Origin: Streptomyces prunicolor NBRC 13075
GTDB lineage: Bacteria; Actinomycetota; Actinomycetes; Streptomycetales; Streptomycetaceae
Assembly: GCF_000367365.1 (NCBI RefSeq)
Contig: NZ_BARF01000025.1
Location: 124,001 to 188,000, forward strand
Direction of reading: 5' to 3'
Length of the DNA stretch: 64,000 nt
The position numbers and the translations under genes are program-made. Position 1 is the first letter of the stretch, and each line of letters starts with the position of its first letter. The notes under the pieces are model-generated. The model did no database searches, was not told the DNA's origin, and saw only the letters and a list, made by a program, of their open reading frames with translations. Shown in pieces: positions 55,002-62,919 of the stretch.

Positions 55002-55124
55002 CGGTGGTGGTCCTCCCCCTGTGCCGGCTTGCCCCTGTGACCGGCCGGCCCCCTGTGGCCAGTTGGCGGGCAAGCGCTTTCTGCCCTTGCCCGCCACTCC
55101 TACACCTCAGACATCAGGGTCTTC

Positions 55125-55982
55125 TCAAACGGCGTCCAGCTCCGCGATCTCCTCGGTGGAGAGGGCGAGTTCGGGTGCGGCGGCCGAGTCGCGGATCGTC
55201 TCGGGGCGGCTGGCGCCCGGGATCGGTACGACGACCGGGGACTTGGCGAGCATCCAGGCCAGGCAGACGCGCTGCGGGCTGACGCCGTGCTTCTCGGCGA
55301 TGCGGGCGAACGGCGCGTAGGCGGAGCCGAGTTCACCGGCGCGGGCGATGCCGCCGAGGGGGCTCCAGGGCAGGAACGCGATGCCGAGTTCGTCGCAGAG
55401 CTCCAGCTCCGGCTCGCTGGAGCGGAACGCAGGGGAGAACTGGTTCTGCACGGAGACCAGTCGGCCGTCGAGGATCTCGTTCGCCAGCCGGATCTGCTCC
55501 GGGTCCGCGTTCGAGATGCCGGCCAGGCGGATCTTGCCCTCGTCGAGCAACTCCCGTACGGCGCCGACCGAGTCCGCGTACGGGACGCTCGGGTCGGGGC
55601 GGTGGAACTGGTACAGCCCGATGGCCTCCACGCCGAGCCGGCGCAGGGACGCCTCACAGGCCTCCTTCAGGTAGGCGGGGCTGCCGTTCAGGGTCCAACT
55701 GCCGTCCCCGGGGCGGAGATGGCCGCCCTTGGTCGCGACGAGGACGTCCGCGCCGCGGTCGTGGGAGGCGAGGGCCTTGGCGATCAGGGTCTCGTTGTGC
55801 CCGACCTCGTCGGCGTGCAGGTGATAGGCGTCCGCGGTGTCGATCAGCGTCACGCCCGCGTCGAGGGCGGCATGGATGGTCGCGAGGGAGCGTGCCTCGT
55901 CCGGCCGTCCTTCGATCGACATGGGCATACCGCCCAGGCCGATCGCACTGACCTCGACGTCACCGATACGGCGGGTGTCCAT
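55125..55982 (-). CDS. Aldo/keto reductase
   Basis: NADPH-dependent reductase of 285 aa with an (alpha/beta)8 barrel. Catalytic residues are visible: Asp and Tyr in LIDTADAYHLHADEVGHNET, Lys in VATKGGHLRPGDG, and His in GLYQFHRPDPSVPYADSVGA. The cofactor segment is VPIPGASRPETIRDSAAAPE. AGGAG precedes the ATG. It lies alone between an ABC exporter and an FBP-domain gene, same strand. Substrate unknown. Confidence 0.93.
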   Translation of the reverse strand: MDTRRIGDVEVSAIGLGGMPMSIEGRPDEARSLATIHAALDAGVTLIDTADAYHLHADEVGHNETLIAKALASHDRGADVLVATKGGHLRPGDGSWTLNGSPAYLKEACEASLRRLGVEAIGLYQFHRPDPSVPYADSVGAVRELLDEGKIRLAGISNADPEQIRLANEILDGRLVSVQNQFSPAFRSSEPELELCDELGIAFLPWSPLGGIARAGELGSAYAPFARIAEKHGVSPQRVCLAWMLAKSPVVVPIPGASRPETIRDSAAAPELALSTEEIAELDAV

Positions 55983-56188
55983 TGCTCGTGCTCCTCTTCC
56001 GGTCTTCCGGTGCGGTCTTCCGGCTGTCGCGCGGGACCGTGCCGTCCGACACCGCCGGAGCCGGGGCCGGATCTCGGACCGGGGTCACGACGGGCGGGAC
56101 GCATCGTCCAGCTTCTCCGGCCCGGGTCCGCAGGTCCAATAGAAGAAAGCGAACGCATCCAGCAGCGGGACTGCTCAATCGGGACCGC

Positions 56189-56683
56189 TCAACGAGCGGC
56201 GACCTTGGCGACGAACACCGTGACGTTGGTGACGGTCCGCTGGATCTTCTCCTCCAGGGTGAGCGACTCGGGCATCCGCGCGCCGACGCCCGCGTCCTTC
56301 TTGCCTCGCACGTACAGCGGGCAGGCGAGGTCACTGCATATGTAGGCGCCCACGGAGTTGCCCTGCTGCCCGGCCTTGCCCGCCCTCGCGGCGGTCATCA
56401 GCGAGACGCCTCCGGTATGGGTGGTCATGCACATCGAGCACATACTGCGCCGCGTCTGCCAGGAGGCGGCACCGGGGCAGCGCAGGGCGATCGCCGTCGG
56501 GCGACCGTCCAGCTCGATCGCGAGGTACGCCCGGCCGGGGGCCTGGGGGTCCCGCCACCCGAGGAAGTCCAGGTCGTCCCACGGCCGTTCGGCCAGATCC
56601 CGGGGGATGGACAGGCGCTTGGCCTCGCCCTTGGTGCAGTTCACGAAGGCGGCGCGGATCTCCCGCTCGGTCAGTGGTCTCAT
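56189..56683 (-). CDS. FBP-domain (treble-clef zinc finger) protein
   Basis: Protein of 164 aa matching the fibronectin-binding-protein C-terminal (FBP) domain, present in EF-G-binding proteins. The zinc-finger Cys pairs are in SMCSMCMTTHTGG and AYICSDLACPLYVRG. The N-terminal part has LTEREIRAAFVNCTKGEAKR. A ribosome- or EF-G-related role, for example fusidic acid tolerance, is possible by family. The start at MRPLTE has TAGCGT 7 nt upstream and, 17 nt earlier, TTGCCT: a leaderless promoter inside the palindrome shared with the divergent TetR gene. Confidence 0.88.
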   Translation of the reverse strand: MRPLTEREIRAAFVNCTKGEAKRLSIPRDLAERPWDDLDFLGWRDPQAPGRAYLAIELDGRPTAIALRCPGAASWQTRRSMCSMCMTTHTGGVSLMTAARAGKAGQQGNSVGAYICSDLACPLYVRGKKDAGVGARMPESLTLEEKIQRTVTNVTVFVAKVAAR

Positions 56684-56697
56684 GAGCGGCACGCTAG

Positions 56698-56728
56698 TTT
56701 GCCTAAAATCTTTAGGCAAATACATAAT
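56698..56728. promoter_or_regulatory. Palindromic operator carrying both divergent -35 boxes
   Basis: TTTGCCTAAA-ATC-TTTAGGCAAA (56698-56720) is a perfect inverted repeat. Because each arm contains TTGCCT, it supplies a -35 hexamer on both strands: rightward TTGCCT-N18-CATAAT (56723-56728) for tetR, leftward TTGCCT-N17-TAGCGT ending 7 nt before the FBP gene ATG. A TetR dimer bound here would block both. Confidence 0.8.
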
Positions 56729-56754
56729 AGATATCGTCGAATGGGAGGATGGTT

Positions 56755-57360
56755 ATGGCCAGAGCAGGACTGACGCCGGAGCGGCTGACCCTGGCGGGGG
56801 CGGAGCTGGCCGACGAGGTCGGCTTCGAGCAGGTGACCGTCTCGGCACTCGCCCGGCGCTTCGACGTCAAGGTCGCGAGCCTGTACTCGCACCTGAAGAA
56901 CTCCCAGGAACTGAAGACCAGGATCGCCCTGTTCGCCTTGGAGGAACTCGCCGACCGGGCCTCCGACGCAGTCGCCGGGCGGGCCGGCAAGGACGCCCTG
57001 GCCGCCTTCGCGGAGGCCTACCGCGGCTACGCCCGGGAGCACCCCGGCCGGTACGCGGCGGCACGGCTCCGACTCGATCCCGAGACGGCGGCCGCCAGCG
57101 CCGCGGTGCGGCACTCGCAGATGACACGGGCGATCCTGCGCGGCTACGACCTGCCGGAACCGGACCAGACGCACGCGGTCCGGATGCTGGGCGGCGTCTT
57201 CCACGGCTACGTCAGCCTGGAGCTGGCCGGAAGCTTCGACCACAGCGCGCCCGACGCGCGGGAGTCCTGGACCTGGATCGTGGATTCGCTCGACGCGCTG
57301 CTGCGGAACCGGGCCGCGCCCCACAACCGACCGTCCCGGAAACCCCGATCGACAGGCTGA
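56755..57360 (+). CDS. TetR-family regulator (TetR_C_33-like)
   Basis: Repressor of 201 aa. The helix-turn-helix is ADEVGFEQVTVSALARRFDV followed by KVASLYSHLKNSQELKTRIA (about 20-60). The C-terminal domain (FAEAYRGYAREHPGRYAAAR, then GGVFHGYVSLELAGSFD) is the WHG type. GGGAGG lies 6 nt before the chosen ATG; another ATG two codons earlier is too close to it. It is divergent from the FBP gene across a palindromic operator and is followed by an SGNH hydrolase gene 4 nt after its stop, so it probably controls both. Confidence 0.93.
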   Translation: MARAGLTPERLTLAGAELADEVGFEQVTVSALARRFDVKVASLYSHLKNSQELKTRIALFALEELADRASDAVAGRAGKDALAAFAEAYRGYAREHPGRYAAARLRLDPETAAASAAVRHSQMTRAILRGYDLPEPDQTHAVRMLGGVFHGYVSLELAGSFDHSAPDARESWTWIVDSLDALLRNRAAPHNRPSRKPRSTG

Positions 57361-57364
57361 GGCG

Positions 57365-58579
57365 ATGACCACCGAGCACGACACGATCACCACCCCCGTC
57401 ACCACCGACCTGCTGCGCGGCTTCCTCGACGTGGAGACGACCGCGCACGGTCTGCTGCCGCACCGGCTGCCCGCCCGTGCGCGCCGGCAGTTCCCCGACG
57501 ACCAACTCGCCGTGGCCGAGGCACAACCCTCCGGTGTACGGCTGGTCTTCCGCACCCGGGCCACCACCATCGAGCTGGACACGCTGCCCACCAAGCGCGT
57601 CTACCAGGGATTCCCGGCCCCGGCGGACGGCGTCTACGACCTGCTGGTCGACGGCCGACTCACCGCCCAGGCAACGGTGCCCGGCGGCAACGTGCGCACC
57701 ATCACCGACATGGTCACCCAGTCCGCCGAATTGACGGAGGGTCGGCCCGGCACCGCCCGGTTCGCCGACCTGCCCGCGGGTGACAAGGACATCGAGATCT
57801 GGCTCCCGCACACGGAGATCACGGAGCTGATCGCCCTGCGCACCGACGCCCGGGTCGAGAAGGCGCCGGACAACGGGCGCAAGGTGTGGCTGCACCACGG
57901 CAGTTCCATCAGCCACGGCTCGAACGCCACGCATCCGACGGCCATTTGGCCGGCGCTCGCAGCGGCACATGGCCAAGTGGAGCTCGTCAACCTGGGGTTC
58001 AGCGGCAGCGCGCTGCTCGACCCGTTCACCGCCCGTGCGATGCGGGACACCCCGGCGGACCTGATCAGCGTGAAGATCGGTATCAACATCGTCAACGCCG
58101 ACGCGATGCGCCTGCGCGCCTTCGTCCCGGCGGTCCACGGCTTCCTCGACACCCTTCGCGAGGGCCATCCGACGACGCCGTTGCTGGTCGTGTCCGCCAT
58201 CCTCTGTCCGGTGCAGGAGGACACGCCCGGCCCTCTCATGCCCGACCTCGACGGCGGAACCCTGCTGTTCAAGGCCACCGGCGACCCGGACGAGCGCCCC
58301 CTCGGACGCCTGACCCTCACCGTCATCCGCGAGGCACTCGCCCGCGTCGTGGAACAACGGGCGGCCGACGACCCGAACCTGTACTACCTCGACGGCCGTT
58401 CCCTCTACGGCGAGAAGGACCACGCCGAACTCCCGCTCCCCGACGCGGTCCATCCCGATCCGGCTGGACACCGGCGCATCGCCGAGAACTTCGGGCGGCT
58501 CGTGTTCGGAAAGGGCGGCCCTTTCGCGACCGCGACCGGGACCGGGACAGGGACCGGGACCGGGACCGGGACCGACTGA
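57365..58579 (+). CDS. SGNH/GDSL hydrolase with Gly-Thr repeat tail
   Basis: Esterase-like protein of 404 aa. A beta-sandwich N-terminal domain (about 40-165) precedes the SGNH domain: block I VWLHHGSSISHGSNATHPTA (Ser nucleophile), block II LVNLGFSGSALLDPF, block III SVKIGINIVNAD, and block V DAVHPDPAGHRR (Asp-His). The domain order resembles acetyl-xylan/carbohydrate esterase family 2-like proteins. The C-terminus is a run of Gly-Thr pairs encoded by eight hexanucleotide repeats. It is translationally coupled to the upstream tetR gene (4-nt gap). No signal peptide; likely intracellular. Substrate unknown. Confidence 0.9.
   Translation: MTTEHDTITTPVTTDLLRGFLDVETTAHGLLPHRLPARARRQFPDDQLAVAEAQPSGVRLVFRTRATTIELDTLPTKRVYQGFPAPADGVYDLLVDGRLTAQATVPGGNVRTITDMVTQSAELTEGRPGTARFADLPAGDKDIEIWLPHTEITELIALRTDARVEKAPDNGRKVWLHHGSSISHGSNATHPTAIWPALAAAHGQVELVNLGFSGSALLDPFTARAMRDTPADLISVKIGINIVNADAMRLRAFVPAVHGFLDTLREGHPTTPLLVVSAILCPVQEDTPGPLMPDLDGGTLLFKATGDPDERPLGRLTLTVIREALARVVEQRAADDPNLYYLDGRSLYGEKDHAELPLPDAVHPDPAGHRRIAENFGRLVFGKGGPFATATGTGTGTGTGTGTD
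58528..58575 (+). repeat. Hexanucleotide tandem repeat in the SGNH gene 3' end
   Basis: Eight consecutive units of GACCGG or one-base variants (GACCGC, GACAGG, GACCGA) end one base before the stop codon TGA. Each unit adds Gly-Thr or Ala-Thr in frame, so copy-number change would lengthen or shorten the tail without a frameshift. Confidence 0.85.
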
Positions 58580-58630
58580 GGCTTTCGCACACCGGCTCGG
58601 ACCGGCTGAGCAGGATCACGGTTGCGCCGT

Positions 58631-58688
58631 AGCCAACTGGGCGGCCCCTAGCCCAACTGGGCGGTCCCGAGCCCGACTTGGAGGCGGT
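58631..58688. repeat. Short 20-bp tandem repeats between SGNH and LysR genes
   Basis: AGCCAACTGGGCGGCCCCT, AGCCCAACTGGGCGGTCCCG and a more diverged AGCCCGACTTGGAGGCGG follow each other with a period near 20 bp. They lie between two convergent genes; no function is apparent. Confidence 0.6.
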
Positions 58689-58726
58689 CTGCCGAGCCGG
58701 TCGAAGAAGGTCTCTTTCCGCACCGG

Positions 58727-58750
58727 TGAACAAGCGGTCGAGCCTGTTCA
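58727..58750. terminator. Possible hairpin at the lysR stop codon
   Basis: TGAACA and TGTTCA are complementary arms separated by 12 nt, the right arm including the lysR stop codon. Weak terminator candidate for the convergent SGNH and LysR genes. Confidence 0.3.
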
Positions 58751-59647
58751 GAACGTCCCGTCGTCGCGTGTGTAGTTGGGGCTGAGCTTCAGCAAGGCGG
58801 CGACGGCGGGGCTCGGTTCGCGGCCCGCGCGGACCGCGAACGACAGGGCGAGCGAAGGCACGGGACCGGACACCGGCTTGACGACCACCCCGGCCGCACC
58901 CACCGGCTCATAACGGGGTACGACCGCGGCACCACCGATGGCTCGCACATACGACGCGGCCGAGGCGATGTCCGTGATCTCGACGGACACGCGGCGCGTG
59001 ATGCCGAGTTCGCCGAAGGCCCGGTCCATGGCGGCACGCGACCCGAAGCCGCTTGCCCCCGAGACGAAGTTCTCGCGGGCGAGGTCCTTGAGCGCGATGC
59101 GTTCCCGCTGCGCCAGCGGATGCTCGGTCGGCAGGATCACCACGTACGGGATCGTCGCGAACTGCCGCAGGTCGAGGTCGTGCGCCTCGGCGGCGGGCAG
59201 CGCCACGACGCCGACGTCGAGGCGGCCGCGTCGCACGTCCTCGGCGATTCCGCCCGCTCCGGATCCGGAGACCTGGATCCGTATGTCCACCAGCGGGTGG
59301 CGTTGGCGGAAGGCCCCCACCAGGCGTGGCAGGTCGAGGGCCGTGATGCGGGTCATCGTGCCGACGCGCAGGCTGCCCCGCAGGGTTCTCGACGCCTCGC
59401 CGACCACTTCCCTCGCGCGCTCCGCGGCCCCGACGACCGACTTGGCTTCCGGCAGAAACACCTCGCCCGCCGAGGACAGGGCCACCGTCCTGGTCGACCG
59501 GTCGAAGAGCGAGACCTGGAGCTCCTCCTCCAGGGCGCGGACGGCTGCCGACACGGTCGACTGAGCTGCGAAAAGGCGGGCCGCGGCGCGGGTGAAGCTG
59601 AGTTCTTCGGCCACGGTGATGAAATAGCGCAACTGCCGTAATTCCAT
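58748..59647 (-). CDS. LysR-family transcriptional regulator
   Basis: Regulator of 299 aa. The winged helix-turn-helix is at about 1-62 (MELRQLRYFITVAEELSFTR, then AAQSTVSAAVRALEEEL), and the ligand-binding domain (about 90-290) includes GSLRVGTMTRITALDLPRLV and RRGRLDVGVVALPAAEAHD. The start at MELRQLRYF was chosen; GATAAT lies 6 nt upstream and TTGACA 18 nt before that, giving a leaderless promoter. A T-N11-A type inverted repeat is centred in that promoter. It is divergent from a two-gene SDR/dehydrogenase operon, its probable target. Confidence 0.94.
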   Translation of the reverse strand: MELRQLRYFITVAEELSFTRAAARLFAAQSTVSAAVRALEEELQVSLFDRSTRTVALSSAGEVFLPEAKSVVGAAERAREVVGEASRTLRGSLRVGTMTRITALDLPRLVGAFRQRHPLVDIRIQVSGSGAGGIAEDVRRGRLDVGVVALPAAEAHDLDLRQFATIPYVVILPTEHPLAQRERIALKDLARENFVSGASGFGSRAAMDRAFGELGITRRVSVEITDIASAASYVRAIGGAAVVPRYEPVGAAGVVVKPVSGPVPSLALSFAVRAGREPSPAVAALLKLSPNYTRDDGTF

Positions 59648-59653
59648 CCGCCA

Positions 59654-59683
59654 ATTATCGATTTCTTCGATAACAGCTGTCAA
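59654..59683. promoter_or_regulatory. lysR promoter with LysR-type inverted repeat
   Basis: On the minus strand TTGACA (complement of 59678-59683) and GATAAT (complement of 59654-59659) are separated by 18 nt. The spacer holds TTATCGA-TTTCT-TCGATAA (59655-59673), a perfect inverted repeat with the T-N11-A core of LysR boxes. Confidence 0.75.
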
Positions 59684-59763
59684 TGTTTTTCGTTGGACTC
59701 GATATCCCTTCTGCGTCAGGCTGCCATCGACAGCAACTCCCGCTGCCTGAAGAAGGGTTGGTC

Positions 59764-60468
59764 ATGAGCAAGCAGGTTTTAATCGTCGGAGGCACATCCG
59801 GTATCGGCCGCGAACTGGCCGCGACTTATGCCCGGCAGGGCGCCTCCGTGATCATCGCCGGCCGCGACGGCACGCGCGCGGAGAAGGTGTCAGCGGAAAT
59901 CAATACCGAGGTGGATTCCCATCATGTGCGGGGCATTGAGGCCGATCTCTCCAAGCCCGAGATTCTCAAGGAAGCGCTGAGCGGCATCGGGCACATCGAC
60001 TCGATCGTCCTCGCCGGCATGCGGCGCGACAACAACACGATCGCCGACTACGACGTCGCCGGGGCCACGGAGTTGGCGATCACCAAGATCGTCGGCTACA
60101 CCACGGTCGTCCACGCACTGCGCTCGCGCATCTCCCCCACCGGTTCGGTGCTGCTGTTCGGCGGTCTGGCCAAGGACGTGCCCTACCCCGGTTCCACCAC
60201 GGTCACCGCCGTGAACGCCGGGGTGACAGGCCTGGTGGCGACACTCGCCAAAGAGCTGGCGCCGGTCCGCGTCAACGCCATCCATCCCGGCATGGTCGGG
60301 GACAGCCCGCACTGGGCCGGCAACGAGCGAGTCGTGGAGGCAGCACGCGCACGGATCCTGACCGGTGTCGTCCCCACGATGCGGGACATCGTCGAGGGCT
60401 CCGTGTTCCTGTTGGAGAACCCGGCGGCGAACGGCGTGAACCTCGACCTCAACGGCGGCCACGCATGA
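59764..60468 (+). CDS. SDR-family protein lacking the catalytic Tyr/Lys
   Basis: Short-chain dehydrogenase fold of 234 aa. The cofactor loop VLIVGGTSGIGRELAATYAR and IIAGRDGTRAEKV are intact and suggest NADP(H). However the position of YxxxK reads TTVTAVNAGVTGLVATLAKE: both the catalytic Tyr and Lys are replaced (Val and Asn). The rest (VRVNAIHPGMVGDSPHWAGN, then DLNGGHA) is typical of classical SDRs. It heads an operon with a beta-hydroxyacid dehydrogenase-like gene (4-nt overlap). It may be a non-catalytic binding protein or use unusual chemistry. Confidence 0.88.
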   Translation: MSKQVLIVGGTSGIGRELAATYARQGASVIIAGRDGTRAEKVSAEINTEVDSHHVRGIEADLSKPEILKEALSGIGHIDSIVLAGMRRDNNTIADYDVAGATELAITKIVGYTTVVHALRSRISPTGSVLLFGGLAKDVPYPGSTTVTAVNAGVTGLVATLAKELAPVRVNAIHPGMVGDSPHWAGNERVVEAARARILTGVVPTMRDIVEGSVFLLENPAANGVNLDLNGGHA

Positions 60469-61397
60469 TCGACGCCCTGCCCACGCTGGCGGTGATCGGC
60501 ATCGGCCGCATCAGCCGCCCCCTGGTGGTACGCCTGCGCCGGGCAGGGCACAGCGTGACCGTGACCAACCGGACCCGGGCCCGCGCCCTCGACGTCGCGG
60601 CGGAGACGGGCGCGTGCGTGGCCGGCACCCCGCGCGAGGCGGCCGCCTCCGCCGACATCGTCATCGTCTGTCTGACCGACGACACGGCGGTGGGCGAGGT
60701 CTACCACGGGCCCGACGGCATCCTCGCCGGGGTACGCCCCGGAGCAACGGTCCTGGAGACCAGCACCATCGCCCCGCAGACGGTCAGGACCCTCGCACCG
60801 CTGGTTCTCGAACGCGGCGCCACTCTCCTCGACGCCCCGGTGTCCGGTTCCGTCGAACTCGCCACACGCGGCGAACTCACCTTCCTGGTCGGCGGCCCCA
60901 AAGAAGCCCTCGACCGGGCGCGCCCCGTCATGGACGTCCTGGCCACCCGTGTCCTCCACTTCGGGGAATCGGGCAGCGGCAGCATCATGAAGCTGGCGAT
61001 CAACTCACTGCTGCTGTCCATGGCAACAGCCCTGGCCGAAGCGCTGGTTCTCGCGGAACGCACCGGCATCGACCGCGCCGCCGCCTACGACGCATTCACC
61101 CAGAGCGCGGCCGCAGCGCCCTTCGTGCTCTACAACCGCGACAACTTCGTACGACCACGCGAAGCGGCCATCCACATGACGCTGTCCCTGCTCGCCAAGG
61201 ACCTGACCCTGATCGACGCCCTGGCATCATCCGTGGGAGCGCCCATGGCCCAACTGGACGCGAACCGCAAGCTCATTGACCAGGCCATGGCCGCAGGACT
61301 GGAAGACCGCGACGGCGTCTCCGTCCTGGCCGAACTCCTGCGGCACAACGCCACGGCCCAGGCACGACAGCCGGGAGAGCCGAACCGCAGCCATTGA
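60465..61397 (+). CDS. 3-hydroxyisobutyrate dehydrogenase-like NAD(P) oxidoreductase
   Basis: Beta-hydroxyacid dehydrogenase family enzyme of 310 aa. The nucleotide site is LAVIGIGRISRPLVVRLRRA, slightly unusual in lacking the GxMG form. LLDAPVSGSVELATRGELTF is the substrate-loop signature, and the catalytic Lys is in GSGSIMKLAINSLLLSMATA. A C-terminal helical domain completes it (LAKDLTLIDALASSVGAPMA). The ATGA overlap with the SDR gene implies translational coupling. Glyoxylate/succinic-semialdehyde reductase or imine reductase activity are alternatives within the superfamily. Confidence 0.9.
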   Translation: MIDALPTLAVIGIGRISRPLVVRLRRAGHSVTVTNRTRARALDVAAETGACVAGTPREAAASADIVIVCLTDDTAVGEVYHGPDGILAGVRPGATVLETSTIAPQTVRTLAPLVLERGATLLDAPVSGSVELATRGELTFLVGGPKEALDRARPVMDVLATRVLHFGESGSGSIMKLAINSLLLSMATALAEALVLAERTGIDRAAAYDAFTQSAAAAPFVLYNRDNFVRPREAAIHMTLSLLAKDLTLIDALASSVGAPMAQLDANRKLIDQAMAAGLEDRDGVSVLAELLRHNATAQARQPGEPNRSH

Positions 61398-61524
61398 TGA
61401 GCATGCGCCGCGGGACAGGAAGGGCTTGCGCACCTGCCCTGTTCATGTGGCACGCTCACCGGCGACCGGCCGATCGCATCGGGTCGGGGCTCGTCACCAG
61501 GTTCGACCGTGGAAAGGCACCGCT

Positions 61525-62412
61525 ATGCGCATCGGACTGCTCGGCACCGGCCCTTGGGCGCAGATGGCTCACGCCCCCGCCCTCAGTGGGCACGACGCGT
61601 GGGACTTCGCGGGCGTGTGGGGTCGCCGCCCCGACGCCGCCAAGGAGCTCGCCGACGCGCACGGCGTACCGGCCTACGACGATGTCGACGCCCTGCTCGC
61701 GGACGTGGACGCCGTCGCCGTGGCGCTGCCGCCGTCCGTGCAGGCCGAGTTGGCGGTGCGGGCCGCGCGGGCGGGACGGCATCTGCTGCTGGACAAGCCC
61801 CTCGCCCCGACCGTGGAGCAGGGGCGGGCCGTGGTCGACGCGGTGCGGGAGGCCGGGGTCGCGTCGGTCGTGTTCTTCACCACCCGCTTCCAGCCGGAGA
61901 CCGAGGCGTGGGTGACCGAACAGGCTGCCGCCGAGGGCTGGTTCACGGCTCGGGCCGAGTGGCTCGGCTCGGTGTTCACCAGCGACAGCCCGTTCGCGGC
62001 ATCGCCCTGGCGGCAGGAGAAGGGCGCGCTGTGGGACGTGGGTCCGCATGCCCTGTCCGTGTTGCTGCCGGTCCTCGGTGACGTCCGCCGGGTGGCCGCC
62101 GCCGTACGGGGTCCCGGTGACACGGTCCTGCTGGTCCTGGACCACGTCGGCGGTGCGTCCAGCACGCTGACCTTGAGTCTCACCGCGCCGACCGCGGCGG
62201 CGGGAGCCACCGTCGAGCTGCGCGGCGAGGCCGGGGTAACCAGCCTTCCGGACAGCTCGGGCAATGCGGTGTCCGCCCTGGTGCGGGCCGCCGACGCGCT
62301 GAGCGAGGCCGTACGCACGGGCCGACCGCACCCCTGCGACGCCGTATTCGCACAACGGGTCACCGAGATCCTGGCCAAGGCCGAAGCGATGGTGGACAGC
62401 GAGACTGTCTGA
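61525..62412 (+). CDS. Gfo/Idh/MocA-family oxidoreductase
   Basis: NAD(P)-dependent sugar or cyclitol dehydrogenase-like protein of 295 aa. The N-terminal Rossmann part is MRIGLLGTGPWAQMAHAPAL; the catalytic Lys is in HLLLDKPLAPTVEQGRAVVD, the equivalent of EKP. The C-terminal domain includes GALWDVGPHALSVLLPVLGD with the conserved Asp and His. The ATG follows GGAAAGG; a longer upstream frame is rejected. It is 127 nt downstream of the dehydrogenase operon on the same strand, so the three could act together, but no shared substrate is evident. Confidence 0.9.
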   Translation: MRIGLLGTGPWAQMAHAPALSGHDAWDFAGVWGRRPDAAKELADAHGVPAYDDVDALLADVDAVAVALPPSVQAELAVRAARAGRHLLLDKPLAPTVEQGRAVVDAVREAGVASVVFFTTRFQPETEAWVTEQAAAEGWFTARAEWLGSVFTSDSPFAASPWRQEKGALWDVGPHALSVLLPVLGDVRRVAAAVRGPGDTVLLVLDHVGGASSTLTLSLTAPTAAAGATVELRGEAGVTSLPDSSGNAVSALVRAADALSEAVRTGRPHPCDAVFAQRVTEILAKAEAMVDSETV

Positions 62413-62448
62413 TCAGGAGCCGGCTCAGTCGCCGGATCGCTCACCTGA

Positions 62449-62796
62449 TCACTCGCCGCCGGGCTCGTCGTCCTCGCCGAACGGCTCGTCGCTCCACCGG
62501 AACCAGGCCCGCTCCCCCTCGATGTGCAGCAGGAACTCGGGGACGGGCCCGTCCGGCGAGGTCAGCGTCACCTGCCGGCTGATCTCGTCGTAGGCCTCCT
62601 CCCACCGTGCCCAGTGCCCGTCGTCGTCCGTCTTCGTCAGAGCCAGTTCGCGCGCGAAGAGCTCCTCCACGTCACCGAACGCCGGACCGGCGGTGAACTT
62701 GCCCGAAAGCCAGGGGAAGTCGGCGTCGTCGATCAGGATCTCCCCGACCGGCTCCTCGCCCCTGCGCACCTGCCAGACCTCGCCGACGAATCCCAT
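62449..62796 (-). CDS. Hypothetical protein, 115 aa
   Basis: Small acidic protein, not recognised. It contains MGFVGEVWQVRRGEEPVGEI, then DDADFPWLSGKFTAGPAFGD, a helical region FARELALTKTDDDGHWARWE and a C-terminal beta segment FLLHIEGERAWFRWSDEPFG. GGAGG lies before the chosen ATG. Codon usage fits the genome. It converges on the Gfo/Idh/MocA gene. Similar small proteins are common in Streptomyces, but no function can be given. Confidence 0.75.
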   Translation of the reverse strand: MGFVGEVWQVRRGEEPVGEILIDDADFPWLSGKFTAGPAFGDVEELFARELALTKTDDDGHWARWEEAYDEISRQVTLTSPDGPVPEFLLHIEGERAWFRWSDEPFGEDDEPGGE

Positions 62797-62919
62797 GCCC
62801 GCCTCCATCCCGCCGTAGATCGACCTGCCGCCAGCATGGCACCCGGCACTGACAGTCGCCCCGGACCGCATCGCGAGCGGGCCGGGGCGACTGTCCTGTC
62901 CGCCTACGTTCCGGCGCGC

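Noticed and set aside
52998..55040. A 680-aa frame opposite the ABC exporter
   Set aside because: Antisense to intact Walker, signature and membrane motifs; composition is typical of a shadow frame.
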